This document shows, piece by piece, positions 52,200 to 61,499 of a stretch of DNA of 64,000 bases; within the stretch, counting starts at the first letter, position 1; every line of letters begins with the position of its first letter. The notes under the pieces are model-generated. The model made no database searches and was not told the origin of the DNA. It saw only the letters and a program-made list of their open reading frames with translations. The DNA comes from DAOQVR01 sp035341665 (GTDB taxonomy: Bacteria > Chloroflexota > Anaerolineae > JAAYZQ01). Made by a program: the position numbers and the translations under genes. The stretch is from the NCBI GenBank assembly GCA_035341665.1, contig DAOQVR010000002.1, positions 310,001 to 374,000 of the forward strand, read 5' to 3'.

Positions 52200-53134
52200 C
52201 CGCCCTGGCCCTGCTGTGGCCGGTCGCACCGGCCGGTCTCCTCTGGAATGGGCGAAGGCCTGCGACCGAGCCACCCGGCCTCGCCACCCCGGCGCGCCAC
52301 GAGGGCCAGCCCGCGCCCCCGGCCGCGTTGCTGCGCATCGCTCCACGCAGCCCAGGGGTAGAGCAGCACTGATGTGGCGACGTACAACCACCTCCCGATG
52401 CCCCGCTCCGGATCCAGGCCCTTCCAGGCATGAAGCAGCTCGAACTGGGCCGCGCCCACCCCCGTAAGGTAGGCGCGGCTCTCCAGGATCGTCAAGCCAA
52501 GCCCTGTCAGCCTCAGCTCTAGCTCGTCACGGCGATAGCGGCGGCGGACAGCGTACTGGCTGTCCAAGAGCGCGTCGAGGCCGGACGACAGGTCCTGCGC
52601 TGCCGCGATCGGAGCCTTCAGGAGCCGTGCGCGGGCCTGCCGGGGCAGCCGCTCCAGGCAGGCAAGGGCCCTGCCGTGCTCAGCCGAATCCACCGTGAGA
52701 TAGAGCAGCCCACCCGGCCGCAGCACGCGCGCCATCGAGCTCAACGCTGCCTGATCGTCCGCAATGTGCTCCAAGACACAGTTGCACACCACCAGGTTAA
52801 ACAGGCCATCCGGCCAGGGCAGAGCTGTAGCATCCGCCTGCACAAACGACGCCCGCTCGTCCAGCCCCAGCTTGTTCGAGACCTGGCGCGCCACAGCCAG
52901 CCCCGCCTCCTGGAGATCGCATCCGTGCAGGACCGCGCCCCGGCAGGCCAGCTCGAGTGAATAGAGGCCATGGCCGCAGCCCACGTCCAGCACCTGCCAG
53001 CCCTTCACCTGGCGCACGTGGGGCGCTAACCCGCGCCACTCCAGCGCGCGCATGAGGTTCAGGTATCGGATGCGCGGCACCAGGCAGCGGACCAGCCAGC
53101 GCGGAAGTCTGGACAGGCGTGTCCCCAGGCTCAT
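52196..53134 (-). CDS. SAM-dependent class I methyltransferase
   Basis: 312 residues; ATG 53134 overlaps the upstream stop as ATGA. Motif I is QVLDVGCGHGLYSLELA (about residues 47-63), motif II has LHGCDLQEAGLAVARQ, and VCNCVLEHIADDQAALSSMA followed by LRPGGLLYLTV is the type-11 pattern. A positively charged N-terminal segment and a hydrophobic stretch near residue 255 (LYVATSVLLYPWAAW) suggest membrane association. It probably methylates a lipid-linked sugar or surface-glycan precursor; no acceptor can be named. Confidence 0.85.
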   Translation of the reverse strand: MSLGTRLSRLPRWLVRCLVPRIRYLNLMRALEWRGLAPHVRQVKGWQVLDVGCGHGLYSLELACRGAVLHGCDLQEAGLAVARQVSNKLGLDERASFVQADATALPWPDGLFNLVVCNCVLEHIADDQAALSSMARVLRPGGLLYLTVDSAEHGRALACLERLPRQARARLLKAPIAAAQDLSSGLDALLDSQYAVRRRYRRDELELRLTGLGLTILESRAYLTGVGAAQFELLHAWKGLDPERGIGRWLYVATSVLLYPWAAWSDAQQRGRGRGLALVARRGGEAGWLGRRPSPIPEETGRCDRPQQGQGG

Positions 53135-56100
53135 CGCTTCGACCTCAGCCAGCGTTCCCCCTCAGGGCCCGAGCGCTCCGAGCCCTCAGCCCGAAGGACC
53201 AACGGCAGCAGCAGGTGGGCACCGCCGAAACTCGACGACCCCAGGCTCACTTCGTCGAGGCGAATGGGGGGGCCGTCGGCCACAGACAGCGTCAGCGTCA
53301 CCTCCCGGCCCACCACCGCTTCGGCCGCCAGCCAGGCATGCTGCCAGCCCTCCTCGGCGAAGGGGATCGTGGCGGTGATGGGCGGTAGCCCGGCGCTCGC
53401 CAGCACAACCTCCAGAGCGCCAAATCCTCCGGGCTCTCCCTCTGGCCGGGCCAGCAAGGAGAGGGTGGCCCTGCCCACCGAGCCGGGGAGAGACAAGGTC
53501 TGGACCAGGGAAGATGCCCCATCCCCGCCGCCCAGCCGGGCCGCCCACTCCCCCGTGTGTGCCTCGCTCACCAGCGTCGGCGAGACGGTGCCCCCCGGCT
53601 GCCAATCGCCCCATCCGCCCGTCTCAAAGCCACCGTTCTGTACCGCGTCGTCGGCAGGTGGCAGCACAAGCTCCAGGCCGGCCACGTCGCTGTTCACCGA
53701 CACCAGATGCATCGCAGGCAGCACCCCAAAGCCCTCGCGGCTTGCCTCCAGGTCATAGTCGCCCGGGCCCTCCAGGTAGGCGACAAAGCCGCCGCGTGGC
53801 AGGTGTTGCACGGCCAACGAGCCCGCGGCACTGACCTCAGCCCAGATCACCGGCTCGTGGCGGACGGTGAGTACATCGCCGCGTAGCACCAGCAGGGCCA
53901 AGAGTGTGGACACAGGGGGCGACCAGTCACTCCAAAGCCCGACCTGGTCACGAGCCCGGACCCGGAAGGAATAGCTCTCGCCGTACTGGGGATCGGCCGG
54001 ATCAAAGAGCGCGCTCGTGCCGGGTGTCTCGGAGAGCCACGTTATCCAGTCGCCCTGTGCGCCGGCGCGGTACTCCACGTCAAAGACCACAGGCCCGGAG
54101 CAGGCATCTGTCCCGCCCCAGACGACGGCAAAGGGAGCCTGCTGCGCAGCCGGCAATTCGGCCACAGAGACCGATTCGGGTGGGTGCGTGTCCTGCACCT
54201 GGACCGACGCCGGGGCAGAGTAGTCGCCGACGTTGCCTGCTACGTCGCGGGCACGGACGCGAAAGCTGTAGACGTGCCCATTGTCGGGATCGGAGTAGCT
54301 CGCTTCGGTCTGAGTGGTCTCCAGGAGCCAGTCCGTCCAACCGCCCGCGTCCACCTGCAGCTGGACGTCAAAACTTGCCACCCCCGTGCCGGGCTCTGGG
54401 TCTGAGCCCCACCAGCTCACCTGGATGGCGGTAGCGCACTCGACCGGCGACGGCAGGGGGTCCATGCCCGCCACCGGAGGGACTGTGTCGGGAGGTGCTG
54501 GCCAATACTCCGTGATGCAGGCATAGAAGGTCTCCGCCAGGCGCTGCAGCCCTTCCTGGTTGGGATGCAGATAGTCGTAGTAGAGCTGCCTCCAATTCGG
54601 GTCTGAGTAGAAGGCAGTCCACTGGTCGCAGAGGGGCACATGCTTGCCTGCAGCCGCAGGGGCAACGCCCTGCTCATTCATGGCTTGGGTTCGCGGGTTG
54701 AGGCCGTCCTTGCGCGGGATGAGGGTCGCAAACATGATCTTGATGCCCGAGATCGAGTTCCTCGCGATGTCGACCATAACCATCAGGTTCTCTTGCACTT
54801 CGGACGGTGGGATGTTGTGGGTCACATCGTTGGTGCCTTCCATGATCAGCACATACTGCGGACGGTAGAGCCCAAGCTCGTTGCCGATCCGGAATAGGCC
54901 GCCGATGGTCTTCTCGCCGTTTACGCCGGAGTTGATCACCTCGGAGGGACCGACCATGCTGTCCAGCATGGCTTCCAGGAGTGCCGGATAGGGCGTAAAG
55001 CCGCCATACTCGCCCCGCGTGATGCTGTCGCCAAAGGCAAGGTAGCGGTTGGGAATCGGGTCCGTCAAGATGTGTGGCTCATCCCGCTGCATGTCGACCC
55101 ATGCCTCCAGGGAGCCGGCCGTGTCCCGCAGAGGGACTGACCGAGGTGCCCAATCGCCAAAGGCCTCCGAGCGAGCCGTTCCAGGCTCGAGCCAGACTAG
55201 GACCGGCTCCTCTCCCGGCAGGATCGCCCACTCCTGCGGAGCGCCGCCCATCCCCTCGTGGTGTGGTCCCTTGTGCGCGTCGCTTGTGGCCCCGAGTGGG
55301 CGTCGCGTCTCAACCTCGAGCCAGGCAAGGGTCGAAGCGGAGCCCGCCTCGGCCTTCCACACCAGGCTCAGCCGCCCACTCCGGCCCGGGGTGAGGGCCG
55401 CGTGCCCTTCCTCGACCTCCCACTCCGGCGGGGAGGAGACGACCTCTTCGGCCGTCCAGGCGGCTGCCCCTGCCTCCCAGCGGGACAGCAGGATACGGCG
55501 GTGCGAGGTCGCGCCATCGGAGACGCGGCCCTTCCAGGCAACCCATGGGCGGCCCTGCGCGTCGAGCGCCAGGGTAGGCTCGACGTCCAGTGCCTCGTCG
55601 TCGACGCTGACCATCTGCTCGGGCGACCAGCCCGCCGGCGACCGGCGGCTGGCGTAGATCTCGTCGTCCACACCCGACTGGTGCCCCGTCCACACCAGCC
55701 AGGGACGTCCGTCCTGCCCCACAGCCAGCTGCGGCTGGCAATCGTACAGTGCCGGGTCAACATCGTCGTCGCCGACCCTCTCTGGAGTTGACCACCCTTG
55801 ATCGGTCCGGCTGCTGGCATATATCTCGTCGTCCACACCGTCAAACCCGACCCACGCCAGCCAGAGCGTGCCGTCCGGCCCGGCGGCGAGGGCCGGCGCG
55901 GCGGCGGAGAGGCTGTCGCCCAGCGGAACCGCCTCTGGAGCAGCCCACCGCAGCCCGGTCCAGCGCGTCACATAGAGCCTGGTTGTGTCGGGAGCCGAGC
56001 GGTCGGTGGACACCCAGGCAAGCCAGGGCACCCCGCCGGACGCCACGGACAGGCTTGGCGAGCGATCCCACGCCCCGGGGCGCGGCCGGACAGCCTGCGG

Positions 56101-56334
56101 CGACGACCAGCGGCCGCCTGACTGCCTGCTGAAGGCGATTTCGACGTCCGTCCCGGTTTCGACCTCCCAGGCAGCCCAGCCCTGCCCGGCGCGGACTTGG
56201 ACGGCCGTCAGAGCCCGTGCCTCCACGGCGACCGGAAGCCCAGCGGCCGCGCGGGCAGGCAGCGCGACCGCCGGCAGCAGGGCGCTCGCGCACCAGGCAG
56301 CCACCAGGACAAGCGCCGGGAAACGGCTTCTCAT
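53131..56334 (-). CDS. Secreted SGNH/GDSL hydrolase with BNR-like propeller and Fn3-like domains
   Basis: 1067 residues; ATG 56334 overlaps the upstream stop as ATGA. Signal peptide (about 1-30). Residues 40-345 hold repeats with Asp-box-like blades (PWLAWV, LWLAWVGFDGVDDEIYASSR, PWLVWTGHQSGVDDEIYASR, PWVAWKGR). The SGNH domain at about 428-605 has GDSIT (Ser437), NSGVNGEKT, GTND (500-503) and the catalytic Asp587/His590 in DYLHPN. Two Fn3-like domains follow (YSFRVRARD in each), then a carbohydrate-binding-like sandwich (NGGFETGGWGDWQPGG). The C terminus carries HLLLPLVLRAEG and a basic tail. It likely acts as an esterase/deacylase on surface or environmental glycans. Confidence 0.85.
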   Translation of the reverse strand: MRSRFPALVLVAAWCASALLPAVALPARAAAGLPVAVEARALTAVQVRAGQGWAAWEVETGTDVEIAFSRQSGGRWSSPQAVRPRPGAWDRSPSLSVASGGVPWLAWVSTDRSAPDTTRLYVTRWTGLRWAAPEAVPLGDSLSAAAPALAAGPDGTLWLAWVGFDGVDDEIYASSRTDQGWSTPERVGDDDVDPALYDCQPQLAVGQDGRPWLVWTGHQSGVDDEIYASRRSPAGWSPEQMVSVDDEALDVEPTLALDAQGRPWVAWKGRVSDGATSHRRILLSRWEAGAAAWTAEEVVSSPPEWEVEEGHAALTPGRSGRLSLVWKAEAGSASTLAWLEVETRRPLGATSDAHKGPHHEGMGGAPQEWAILPGEEPVLVWLEPGTARSEAFGDWAPRSVPLRDTAGSLEAWVDMQRDEPHILTDPIPNRYLAFGDSITRGEYGGFTPYPALLEAMLDSMVGPSEVINSGVNGEKTIGGLFRIGNELGLYRPQYVLIMEGTNDVTHNIPPSEVQENLMVMVDIARNSISGIKIMFATLIPRKDGLNPRTQAMNEQGVAPAAAGKHVPLCDQWTAFYSDPNWRQLYYDYLHPNQEGLQRLAETFYACITEYWPAPPDTVPPVAGMDPLPSPVECATAIQVSWWGSDPEPGTGVASFDVQLQVDAGGWTDWLLETTQTEASYSDPDNGHVYSFRVRARDVAGNVGDYSAPASVQVQDTHPPESVSVAELPAAQQAPFAVVWGGTDACSGPVVFDVEYRAGAQGDWITWLSETPGTSALFDPADPQYGESYSFRVRARDQVGLWSDWSPPVSTLLALLVLRGDVLTVRHEPVIWAEVSAAGSLAVQHLPRGGFVAYLEGPGDYDLEASREGFGVLPAMHLVSVNSDVAGLELVLPPADDAVQNGGFETGGWGDWQPGGTVSPTLVSEAHTGEWAARLGGGDGASSLVQTLSLPGSVGRATLSLLARPEGEPGGFGALEVVLASAGLPPITATIPFAEEGWQHAWLAAEAVVGREVTLTLSVADGPPIRLDEVSLGSSSFGGAHLLLPLVLRAEGSERSGPEGERWLRSKR

Positions 56335-57839
56335 GCTGATCCTCCAGCCTCATCGCCGCGAGGCTCGTCAGAGGCCTGGCGGTTCTCCCGGCCGGCCGAG
56401 CGGAAGAAGCGCAGCCGGGCGCGAACCGATTTGGCCCCCCGCGCCAGGCGTTTCAGGTCTGCCAGCCGGCGGATCTTGAGCGCTTCGCCCACAATGTAGC
56501 GGGGGCGGTAGTAGTACTCCCGGTAGGCCCGGATGCGCGCCGCCTCCAGCTCCGCTGCAGACAACATAGGGGTCTCGATCAGAGAGGACTCGGCCGTATA
56601 GTCCGCCCAGGTCTCGCTGGTCAGCCAGCCGTTGGCTTTGCACTCCTGGTAGAGGGCCGTGCCGGGGTGGGGAATCGCGACGGCGAATTGCGTGCTGGAC
56701 GCGTTCAGCTCCTTGGCAAAGTCGATGGTCTGGCGGATCGTCTCCTGGGTCTCGCCGGGGATGCCGAACAAGAAAAAGGCCTGGGTTTTGATGCCCACCT
56801 CGCGGGTCAGCGCGAAGGCCGAGCGCGCCTTCTCCAGGGTGATGCCCTTTTTCATCTTCTTGAGAAGCTCAGGAGAACCCGACTCGACGCCGAAGAGGAT
56901 GTAGCCGCAGTTGGCGGCCTTCATCGCCTCGAGCATCTCGCGATCCACCGTGTCCACACGGCACTGGGCGATCCACTCCACCTCACGGTGGAGTCCGCGC
57001 TCCCTGATGAGGCGGCAGATCTCCAGCACTCGCTGGCGGTCTACGGTAAAGGTGTCGTCGTCGAAGTAGATCTCGTCGTGACCATAGGTGCGCACCGCTT
57101 CTTCGATCTCGTTCACCACGTTTGCGGCGCTGCGGGCGCGGAACTGGTGGCCGTAGAGCGTGTCGGGCCACAGGCAAAAGGTGCAGCGGTAGGGGCATCC
57201 ACGCGAGCTGACCATGGCGGTCGGCCGGCCGCCGCTGTAAATGCCTGCACGGTAGCCCTCGCCCTTGACGATGTGCCGGGCAGGGAAGGGCATCTCGTCC
57301 AGCGGCTCAAAGAGGGGACGGTCGGAATTCCGGTGGACGCTGCCGTCGGCGCCGCGGTAGGTGAGCCCGAGCACCGTGTCAAGGCCGGCGCCGGCTTCCA
57401 GCGCGCGGGCCAGTCCGGCGGCCGTGTACTCGAACTCGCCCCGGATCACGGCGTCCACGGCGGGGCTCTGTGCGACGATGTCCCGGTCGAAGTAGGTGAC
57501 GTGTGAGCCCAGCAACGCGACCGAGGCGCCCGGCGACAGCCGCTTGATAGCCGCGGCCGTCTCGAGATCAAAGTCGATGCTGGGCGTGGAGGTCTCGAGC
57601 ACCACCAGGCGCGGCCCAAACTCCTGCACCCGCCGGGCAAAGCCCTCAATGTCCAACTCGTCCATGATGGCGTCGATGAAGCCCACCTCAAAGCCGGCCT
57701 GCTCAATCACGGCGGCAGTGTACGACAGGTAGATGGGATACTCGATGTATTTGTCGCTCCTCTTGTGCGGCCAGCGCACATCGGACCGCGCGCCATAGCC
57801 CGGCCCGGGCCAGGGTGGGTTGGCTACAAGCACCTTCAT
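56331..57839 (-). CDS. B12-binding-domain radical SAM enzyme
   Basis: 502 residues from ATG 57839 (MKVLVANPPWPGPGYGARSD), coupled as ATGA to the gene above. The N-terminal cobalamin-binding-like Rossmann domain covers about residues 1-165. The radical SAM core starts at SRGCPYRCTFC, the CX3CX2C cluster motif, followed by DEIYFDDDTFTVDR and GVESGSPELLKKMKKG, common to the BchE/HpnP-like superfamily. Such enzymes methylate or rearrange unactivated carbons or phosphinates; lipid and sugar C-methylation are both known. In this operon a glycan or carrier-lipid modification is plausible but unproven. The C-terminal 60 residues are basic. Confidence 0.88.
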   Translation of the reverse strand: MKVLVANPPWPGPGYGARSDVRWPHKRSDKYIEYPIYLSYTAAVIEQAGFEVGFIDAIMDELDIEGFARRVQEFGPRLVVLETSTPSIDFDLETAAAIKRLSPGASVALLGSHVTYFDRDIVAQSPAVDAVIRGEFEYTAAGLARALEAGAGLDTVLGLTYRGADGSVHRNSDRPLFEPLDEMPFPARHIVKGEGYRAGIYSGGRPTAMVSSRGCPYRCTFCLWPDTLYGHQFRARSAANVVNEIEEAVRTYGHDEIYFDDDTFTVDRQRVLEICRLIRERGLHREVEWIAQCRVDTVDREMLEAMKAANCGYILFGVESGSPELLKKMKKGITLEKARSAFALTREVGIKTQAFFLFGIPGETQETIRQTIDFAKELNASSTQFAVAIPHPGTALYQECKANGWLTSETWADYTAESSLIETPMLSAAELEAARIRAYREYYYRPRYIVGEALKIRRLADLKRLARGAKSVRARLRFFRSAGRENRQASDEPRGDEAGGSA

Positions 57840-59053
57840 TGGCTTCCTCCAGGCGGTATCTTGGAGAGGTACTGCTCGCACAGCCGCGCGATTTCGCCCG
57901 TCAGGGCGCGCCACTCGAACTGCTCGGCCACACGCTGCCGGCCCACCCGGCCCATCTCACGGCGGCGCTCATCATCCGACAGGAGAACACTCACCTTGCC
58001 CGCGAAATCGGCCGCGTCGCCGGGCGCGTAGAAGAGGCTGGCGGCTTCGTCGCCCACTACCTCCTGCAAGGCGGGCAGCCGGGGCAGGATGGCCGGGATG
58101 CCGCACGCCCAGTACTCGAATTCTTTCAGGGTCACCCGCCCGCGGGCCGAGAGCACGTCGGGCAAGATGACCAGCCCGAGGTCACTGGCAGAGATGAAGC
58201 GCGCCACGTCGGCCTGCCTCACCCAACCGGAAAAGAAGAACCGATCGGTCAGGCCCGCTGCCTCGACCCGTGCCTTCAGGCCGGGCACCGCGGTGCCGTC
58301 GCCCACCATCCAGATGCGGGTATTGGGGTGGTGGTCCAGGATCAGCGGCGCAGCATCCACCAGCAGCTCCGGGCCGTCCTGCGGGTCGATGACCCCGTGA
58401 AAGATCAGCACATGGTCCGCACCCGGCGCGTGGGCGGTCCGAAGGCCGGCACCCTCCTGCGGGTAAAAGACGCGGGTGTCTACGCCATCGTGGACAATGT
58501 CCAGGCGGTCGGGCCGCGCACTGTAGGACCGGACGAGAATGTCGCGCATCGCCTGGCTGATGGTGATGATCCGGTCGGAGCGGCGTACCGCGGTGCGCTC
58601 CATCCAGCGACCCGCAGCTGCGGCAAGCCGCAGCCAGCCGCCCCGGTAATCGTCCAGGTACTCGAACAACAGATCGGTCAGATCCAGCACGGTCGTCGTG
58701 CGCGGAAGGAAGAGCTTGCCCAGCAGCGCGGCAAACCCAGCCGACGTATTGTGGGTCAGGACCAGGTCCGGCCGGAGTCGCCAGATGGCAGCAGCCACCC
58801 GCAGGATGTTGAGCGGCATGGTCACGGCGTACTTGCGCATCTTGGCCGGGTCCATGCGGCTCACCCCGCGCAGGGGCAGGACACCGGAGGCGCCCAGCTC
58901 GCGCATGGCCTGGGCCTCGTCGACGCCGAAATTCGCCGCCACGTACACCTGGTGCCCCCGCTCGACCAGGGAACGCACGATGCTCGATGTGCGCGGCGTG
59001 CCCCCGCCACTGATGGGCACCAACTGCTCAAAGATGACGACGAGTGCTTTCAA
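57836..59053 (-). CDS. GT4-family glycosyltransferase (1)
   Basis: 405 residues. The start is TTG 59053 (LKALVVIFEQ), supported by AAGGAG with good spacing; the open frame before it belongs to a shadow of the preceding gene. GT-B fold with PISGGGTPRTSSIVRSLVER (N-terminal glycine loop), LTHNTSAGFAALLGK, and in the C-terminal half IFHGVIDPQDGPELLVDA and LKEFEYWACGIPAIL, matching the E-x7-E donor-site region of GT4. It should transfer a nucleotide-sugar residue to a lipid-linked intermediate in the cytoplasm. ATGA overlap with the radical SAM gene. Confidence 0.88.
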   Translation of the reverse strand: MKALVVIFEQLVPISGGGTPRTSSIVRSLVERGHQVYVAANFGVDEAQAMRELGASGVLPLRGVSRMDPAKMRKYAVTMPLNILRVAAAIWRLRPDLVLTHNTSAGFAALLGKLFLPRTTTVLDLTDLLFEYLDDYRGGWLRLAAAAGRWMERTAVRRSDRIITISQAMRDILVRSYSARPDRLDIVHDGVDTRVFYPQEGAGLRTAHAPGADHVLIFHGVIDPQDGPELLVDAAPLILDHHPNTRIWMVGDGTAVPGLKARVEAAGLTDRFFFSGWVRQADVARFISASDLGLVILPDVLSARGRVTLKEFEYWACGIPAILPRLPALQEVVGDEAASLFYAPGDAADFAGKVSVLLSDDERRREMGRVGRQRVAEQFEWRALTGEIARLCEQYLSKIPPGGSQ

Positions 59054-59064
59054 ACGTCTGCTCC

Positions 59065-60270
59065 TTACCCGTTCTTCTGGGATGGCTGGCCGGCACACAA
59101 CTCCTCGTGCACCTGCTGCATCTTGGAGACTTGGGCATGCCAGCTGTATTGGTCGAGCACCCTTTGGCGCGCGGCAGTGCGCAGCGTTTCTCTGAGGCCG
59201 GCATCGTCCAGCAGCCGGAGGGTCCTCTCCACGAACGCCTCGTCCACCGCATCGGTCAGCAATATCTCCCGCCCGTCCGCAAAGCCCAACCCCTCCGCCC
59301 CAATCCGGGTGGAGAGTATCGGCCGCGCATTCGCGGCCGCTTCGAGGATCTTGAGCCGCGTGCCGGAGCCGGCATCGAGCGGCACCAGCACGACGTCCGA
59401 GGCCGAGAGGTAGTCGCTCAGGTTGGGCCGGCTGCCCGGCCTGGCGTCCACAAATCCGGTGAAGAGGAGGCCGTCGCGCGCATAGCGGGCGACCGCCTCC
59501 TGCCCCTGGCCGATGATGGCAAAGCGTGCAGCCGGGTAGCGCTTCCACACGGCCGGCGCGATCTGGTCCGCGATGTAGCCGACGGCCCGTACGTTGGGCA
59601 CGTAGTCGAGCTTGCCGACAAAGGTGAGCAGGAGGGCGCCTGGCTCCACCCCAAGCTTGGCCCGCGCCGCCGCGGCGCCATCGGGGCGGTAGTCGAACAG
59701 CTCCGGGTCCACGCCGTGGGGGATGATCGTCATTGCGGCGGGGTCCAGGCCGTACAGCTCCGCCATGAGGTCGCGGTCTACCTCGGAGAGCGCCACCACG
59801 CGGTCCGCAGACCGGCAGGCCCAGGCCTCCAGCCAGCGCACCAGGCGGAGAAGTGGGCTCTTCTGGCCAAAGCGGACGAACTTCTGGTACTCGACGTTCT
59901 CCTGCATGAGGACCACGGGGCGGTGCCAACGGCGCCGCAGCCAGAGCGCAGCGGGCGCAGTCCACAGCAGCTCGGCCTGGATTACATCGGGCTGGAACTC
60001 GCTCATCACGCGGGCGGCCAACCGGTAGTAGCCTGGGTTGAAGGCCAGCCCCTTGTAGCCAAGCCGGTCGATCGGCCCTGGTGGGAGGTGCTCGATGCGC
60101 AGATTCGGGCCCGCCAGGTCCACCGTGCCGTGCTGGCTGTACAGGTAGCACAGCACTGCCGCCACCCGGCTTCCCTGCGACAGGAATTGCAGGGTGTGGT
60201 AGATCGCCGTGCTGCTGCCGTGGACGGGTGGAAACACGTCACACGGCGATAGGACCAGGACTTTGCGCAT
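59065..60270 (-). CDS. GT4-family glycosyltransferase (2)
   Basis: 401 residues from ATG 60270 (MRKVLVLSPCDVF); the frame extends upstream into the preceding gene and is not used. N-terminal PPVHGSSTAIYHTLQFLSQG, QAELLWTAPAALWLRRRWHR and MQENVEYQKF match WsaF/GT4-type enzymes. The C-terminal half has LLTFVGKLDYVPNV and PLDAGSGTRLKILEAAANAR, the donor-binding region with its conserved Glu. It lies 11 bp from the next GT4 gene and 7 bp from a GT2 gene, in the same operon. Confidence 0.88.
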   Translation of the reverse strand: MRKVLVLSPCDVFPPVHGSSTAIYHTLQFLSQGSRVAAVLCYLYSQHGTVDLAGPNLRIEHLPPGPIDRLGYKGLAFNPGYYRLAARVMSEFQPDVIQAELLWTAPAALWLRRRWHRPVVLMQENVEYQKFVRFGQKSPLLRLVRWLEAWACRSADRVVALSEVDRDLMAELYGLDPAAMTIIPHGVDPELFDYRPDGAAAARAKLGVEPGALLLTFVGKLDYVPNVRAVGYIADQIAPAVWKRYPAARFAIIGQGQEAVARYARDGLLFTGFVDARPGSRPNLSDYLSASDVVLVPLDAGSGTRLKILEAAANARPILSTRIGAEGLGFADGREILLTDAVDEAFVERTLRLLDDAGLRETLRTAARQRVLDQYSWHAQVSKMQQVHEELCAGQPSQKNG

Positions 60271-60277
60271 GTCCGCC

Positions 60278-61252
60278 CTAGCCGGCAGGGCCTGCTCCGG
60301 TAGAGTCGTGCCGATCCCACACCTGGCGGATCGAGTACTCATCCTCGGGCCGGAAGTTCAGGTTGCGCACCATCTCCCCCAGCAGGCCCAGGCTGATCAG
60401 CTGTACCCCCACTACCAGCGCCGTCGTGCCGAAGAAGAGGAGAGGCCTCCAGCCGATCCCCTCACCGAGGAACTTGAGCACCACCAGGTAGAGCATTATC
60501 AGCGCCCCAGCGGCAGTCAGGAGTGTCCCGGCACTGCCAAAGAGGCGCATCGGCTGCTTCAGGTACTTGGTGAGGAAGAGCACGCTGGCAAAATCGAGGA
60601 ACCCGCGGCCGAGCCTGGAGAAGCCGTACTTGGACCGCCCAAACTGGCGCGAATGGTGGGTCACCGGCGTCTCGGTGACACGGTACCCTTTCCAGTGCGC
60701 CAGCACGGGGATGTAGCGGTGCAGCTCCCCGTAGAGCGTGAGGTCACGCACAACCTCGCGGCGGTAGACCTTGAACCCGCAGTTGAGGTCATGCAGGTGG
60801 ACGCCCGTCAGAGTACGGACCATCCTGTTGGCGAACCAGGAGGGCAACCGTTTGTCCAGCTTGTCCTGGCGGATGGCCCGCCAACCCACCACGAGGTCGG
60901 CCCCCTGGTCCAGGCAGGCCAACATGGCCGGTAGCTCGGCGGGATCATCCTGCAAGTCGGCGTCCAGGGTGACGACCACCTCACCCCGGACGCGGGCAAA
61001 GGCGGCGTTGAGGGCGGCCGTCTTGCCGAAGTTACGGCGGAACTGGATGACGCGGACGCGGGCCGGGTCGCGCTCGTAGAGCGACCGCAGTACCGCAAGG
61101 GAACCATCGGCGCTGCCGTCGTCCACGAAGAGAATCTCGGCCTCACCCGGCAGAGAGGCCAAGGAATCCACGACGGCCGCGTAGAGCGGCTCAAGGCTTT
61201 CTTCCTCGTTGAGAACGGGCACCACTATCGAGAAACGGACCCCATCCGGCAT
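60278..61252 (-). CDS. GT2 polyprenyl-phosphate sugar synthase (DPM1/GtrB-like), second copy
   Basis: 324 residues, ATG 61252. It has the same length and plan as the GT2 at 38553: FSIVVPVLNEEESLEPLYAA, EILFVDDGSADGS, VTLDADLQDDP (DXD), GVHLHDLNCGFKVYRREVVR and two C-terminal transmembrane segments from about residue 230. Clear paralogues, each serving its own group of GT39-like enzymes. The enzyme should form undecaprenyl- or dolichyl-phosphate-linked hexose. It is the first gene after the promoter at 61302. Confidence 0.9.
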   Translation of the reverse strand: MPDGVRFSIVVPVLNEEESLEPLYAAVVDSLASLPGEAEILFVDDGSADGSLAVLRSLYERDPARVRVIQFRRNFGKTAALNAAFARVRGEVVVTLDADLQDDPAELPAMLACLDQGADLVVGWRAIRQDKLDKRLPSWFANRMVRTLTGVHLHDLNCGFKVYRREVVRDLTLYGELHRYIPVLAHWKGYRVTETPVTHHSRQFGRSKYGFSRLGRGFLDFASVLFLTKYLKQPMRLFGSAGTLLTAAGALIMLYLVVLKFLGEGIGWRPLLFFGTTALVVGVQLISLGLLGEMVRNLNFRPEDEYSIRQVWDRHDSTGAGPAG

Positions 61253-61301
61253 GGCTCATCCCCCAGGTGGATCTTGGCGGTCGGCCCGACACGCGCAGGT
61301 T

Positions 61302-61330
61302 ACGATATCACAAGAGGCGGTCCCTGTCTA
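61302..61330 (-). promoter_or_regulatory. Promoter of the long glycan operon
   Basis: TAGACA (61325-61330), 17 bp, TATCGT (61302-61307) with a TGA extended -10 on the minus strand. It heads nine genes that run with tiny gaps or overlaps to the terminator at 47897. Confidence 0.55.
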
Positions 61331-61367
61331 GACTGGGACTGGTACGAGCCAGGCGGCAGCCTGATCC

Positions 61368-61393
61368 GGCCGGGTGTACCAGGTGCCCCGGCC
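61368..61393 (-). terminator. Weak terminator-like hairpin after the PMT-like gene
   Basis: GGCCGGG (61368-61374) pairs with CCCGGCC (61387-61393) across a 12-nt loop, about 107 nt after the stop at 61500 and before the next promoter. No T tract follows. Confidence 0.35.
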
Positions 61394-61499
61394 TGCCTCG
61401 CCTCCATGGTTGGGCAAAGGCCTCATCCGTCCCCCTTCAGGCCGCCGGCTGCCCAGCATCGATCGCCGAAGGCCCCTGACCGACGCGACCTGCGCCGAG

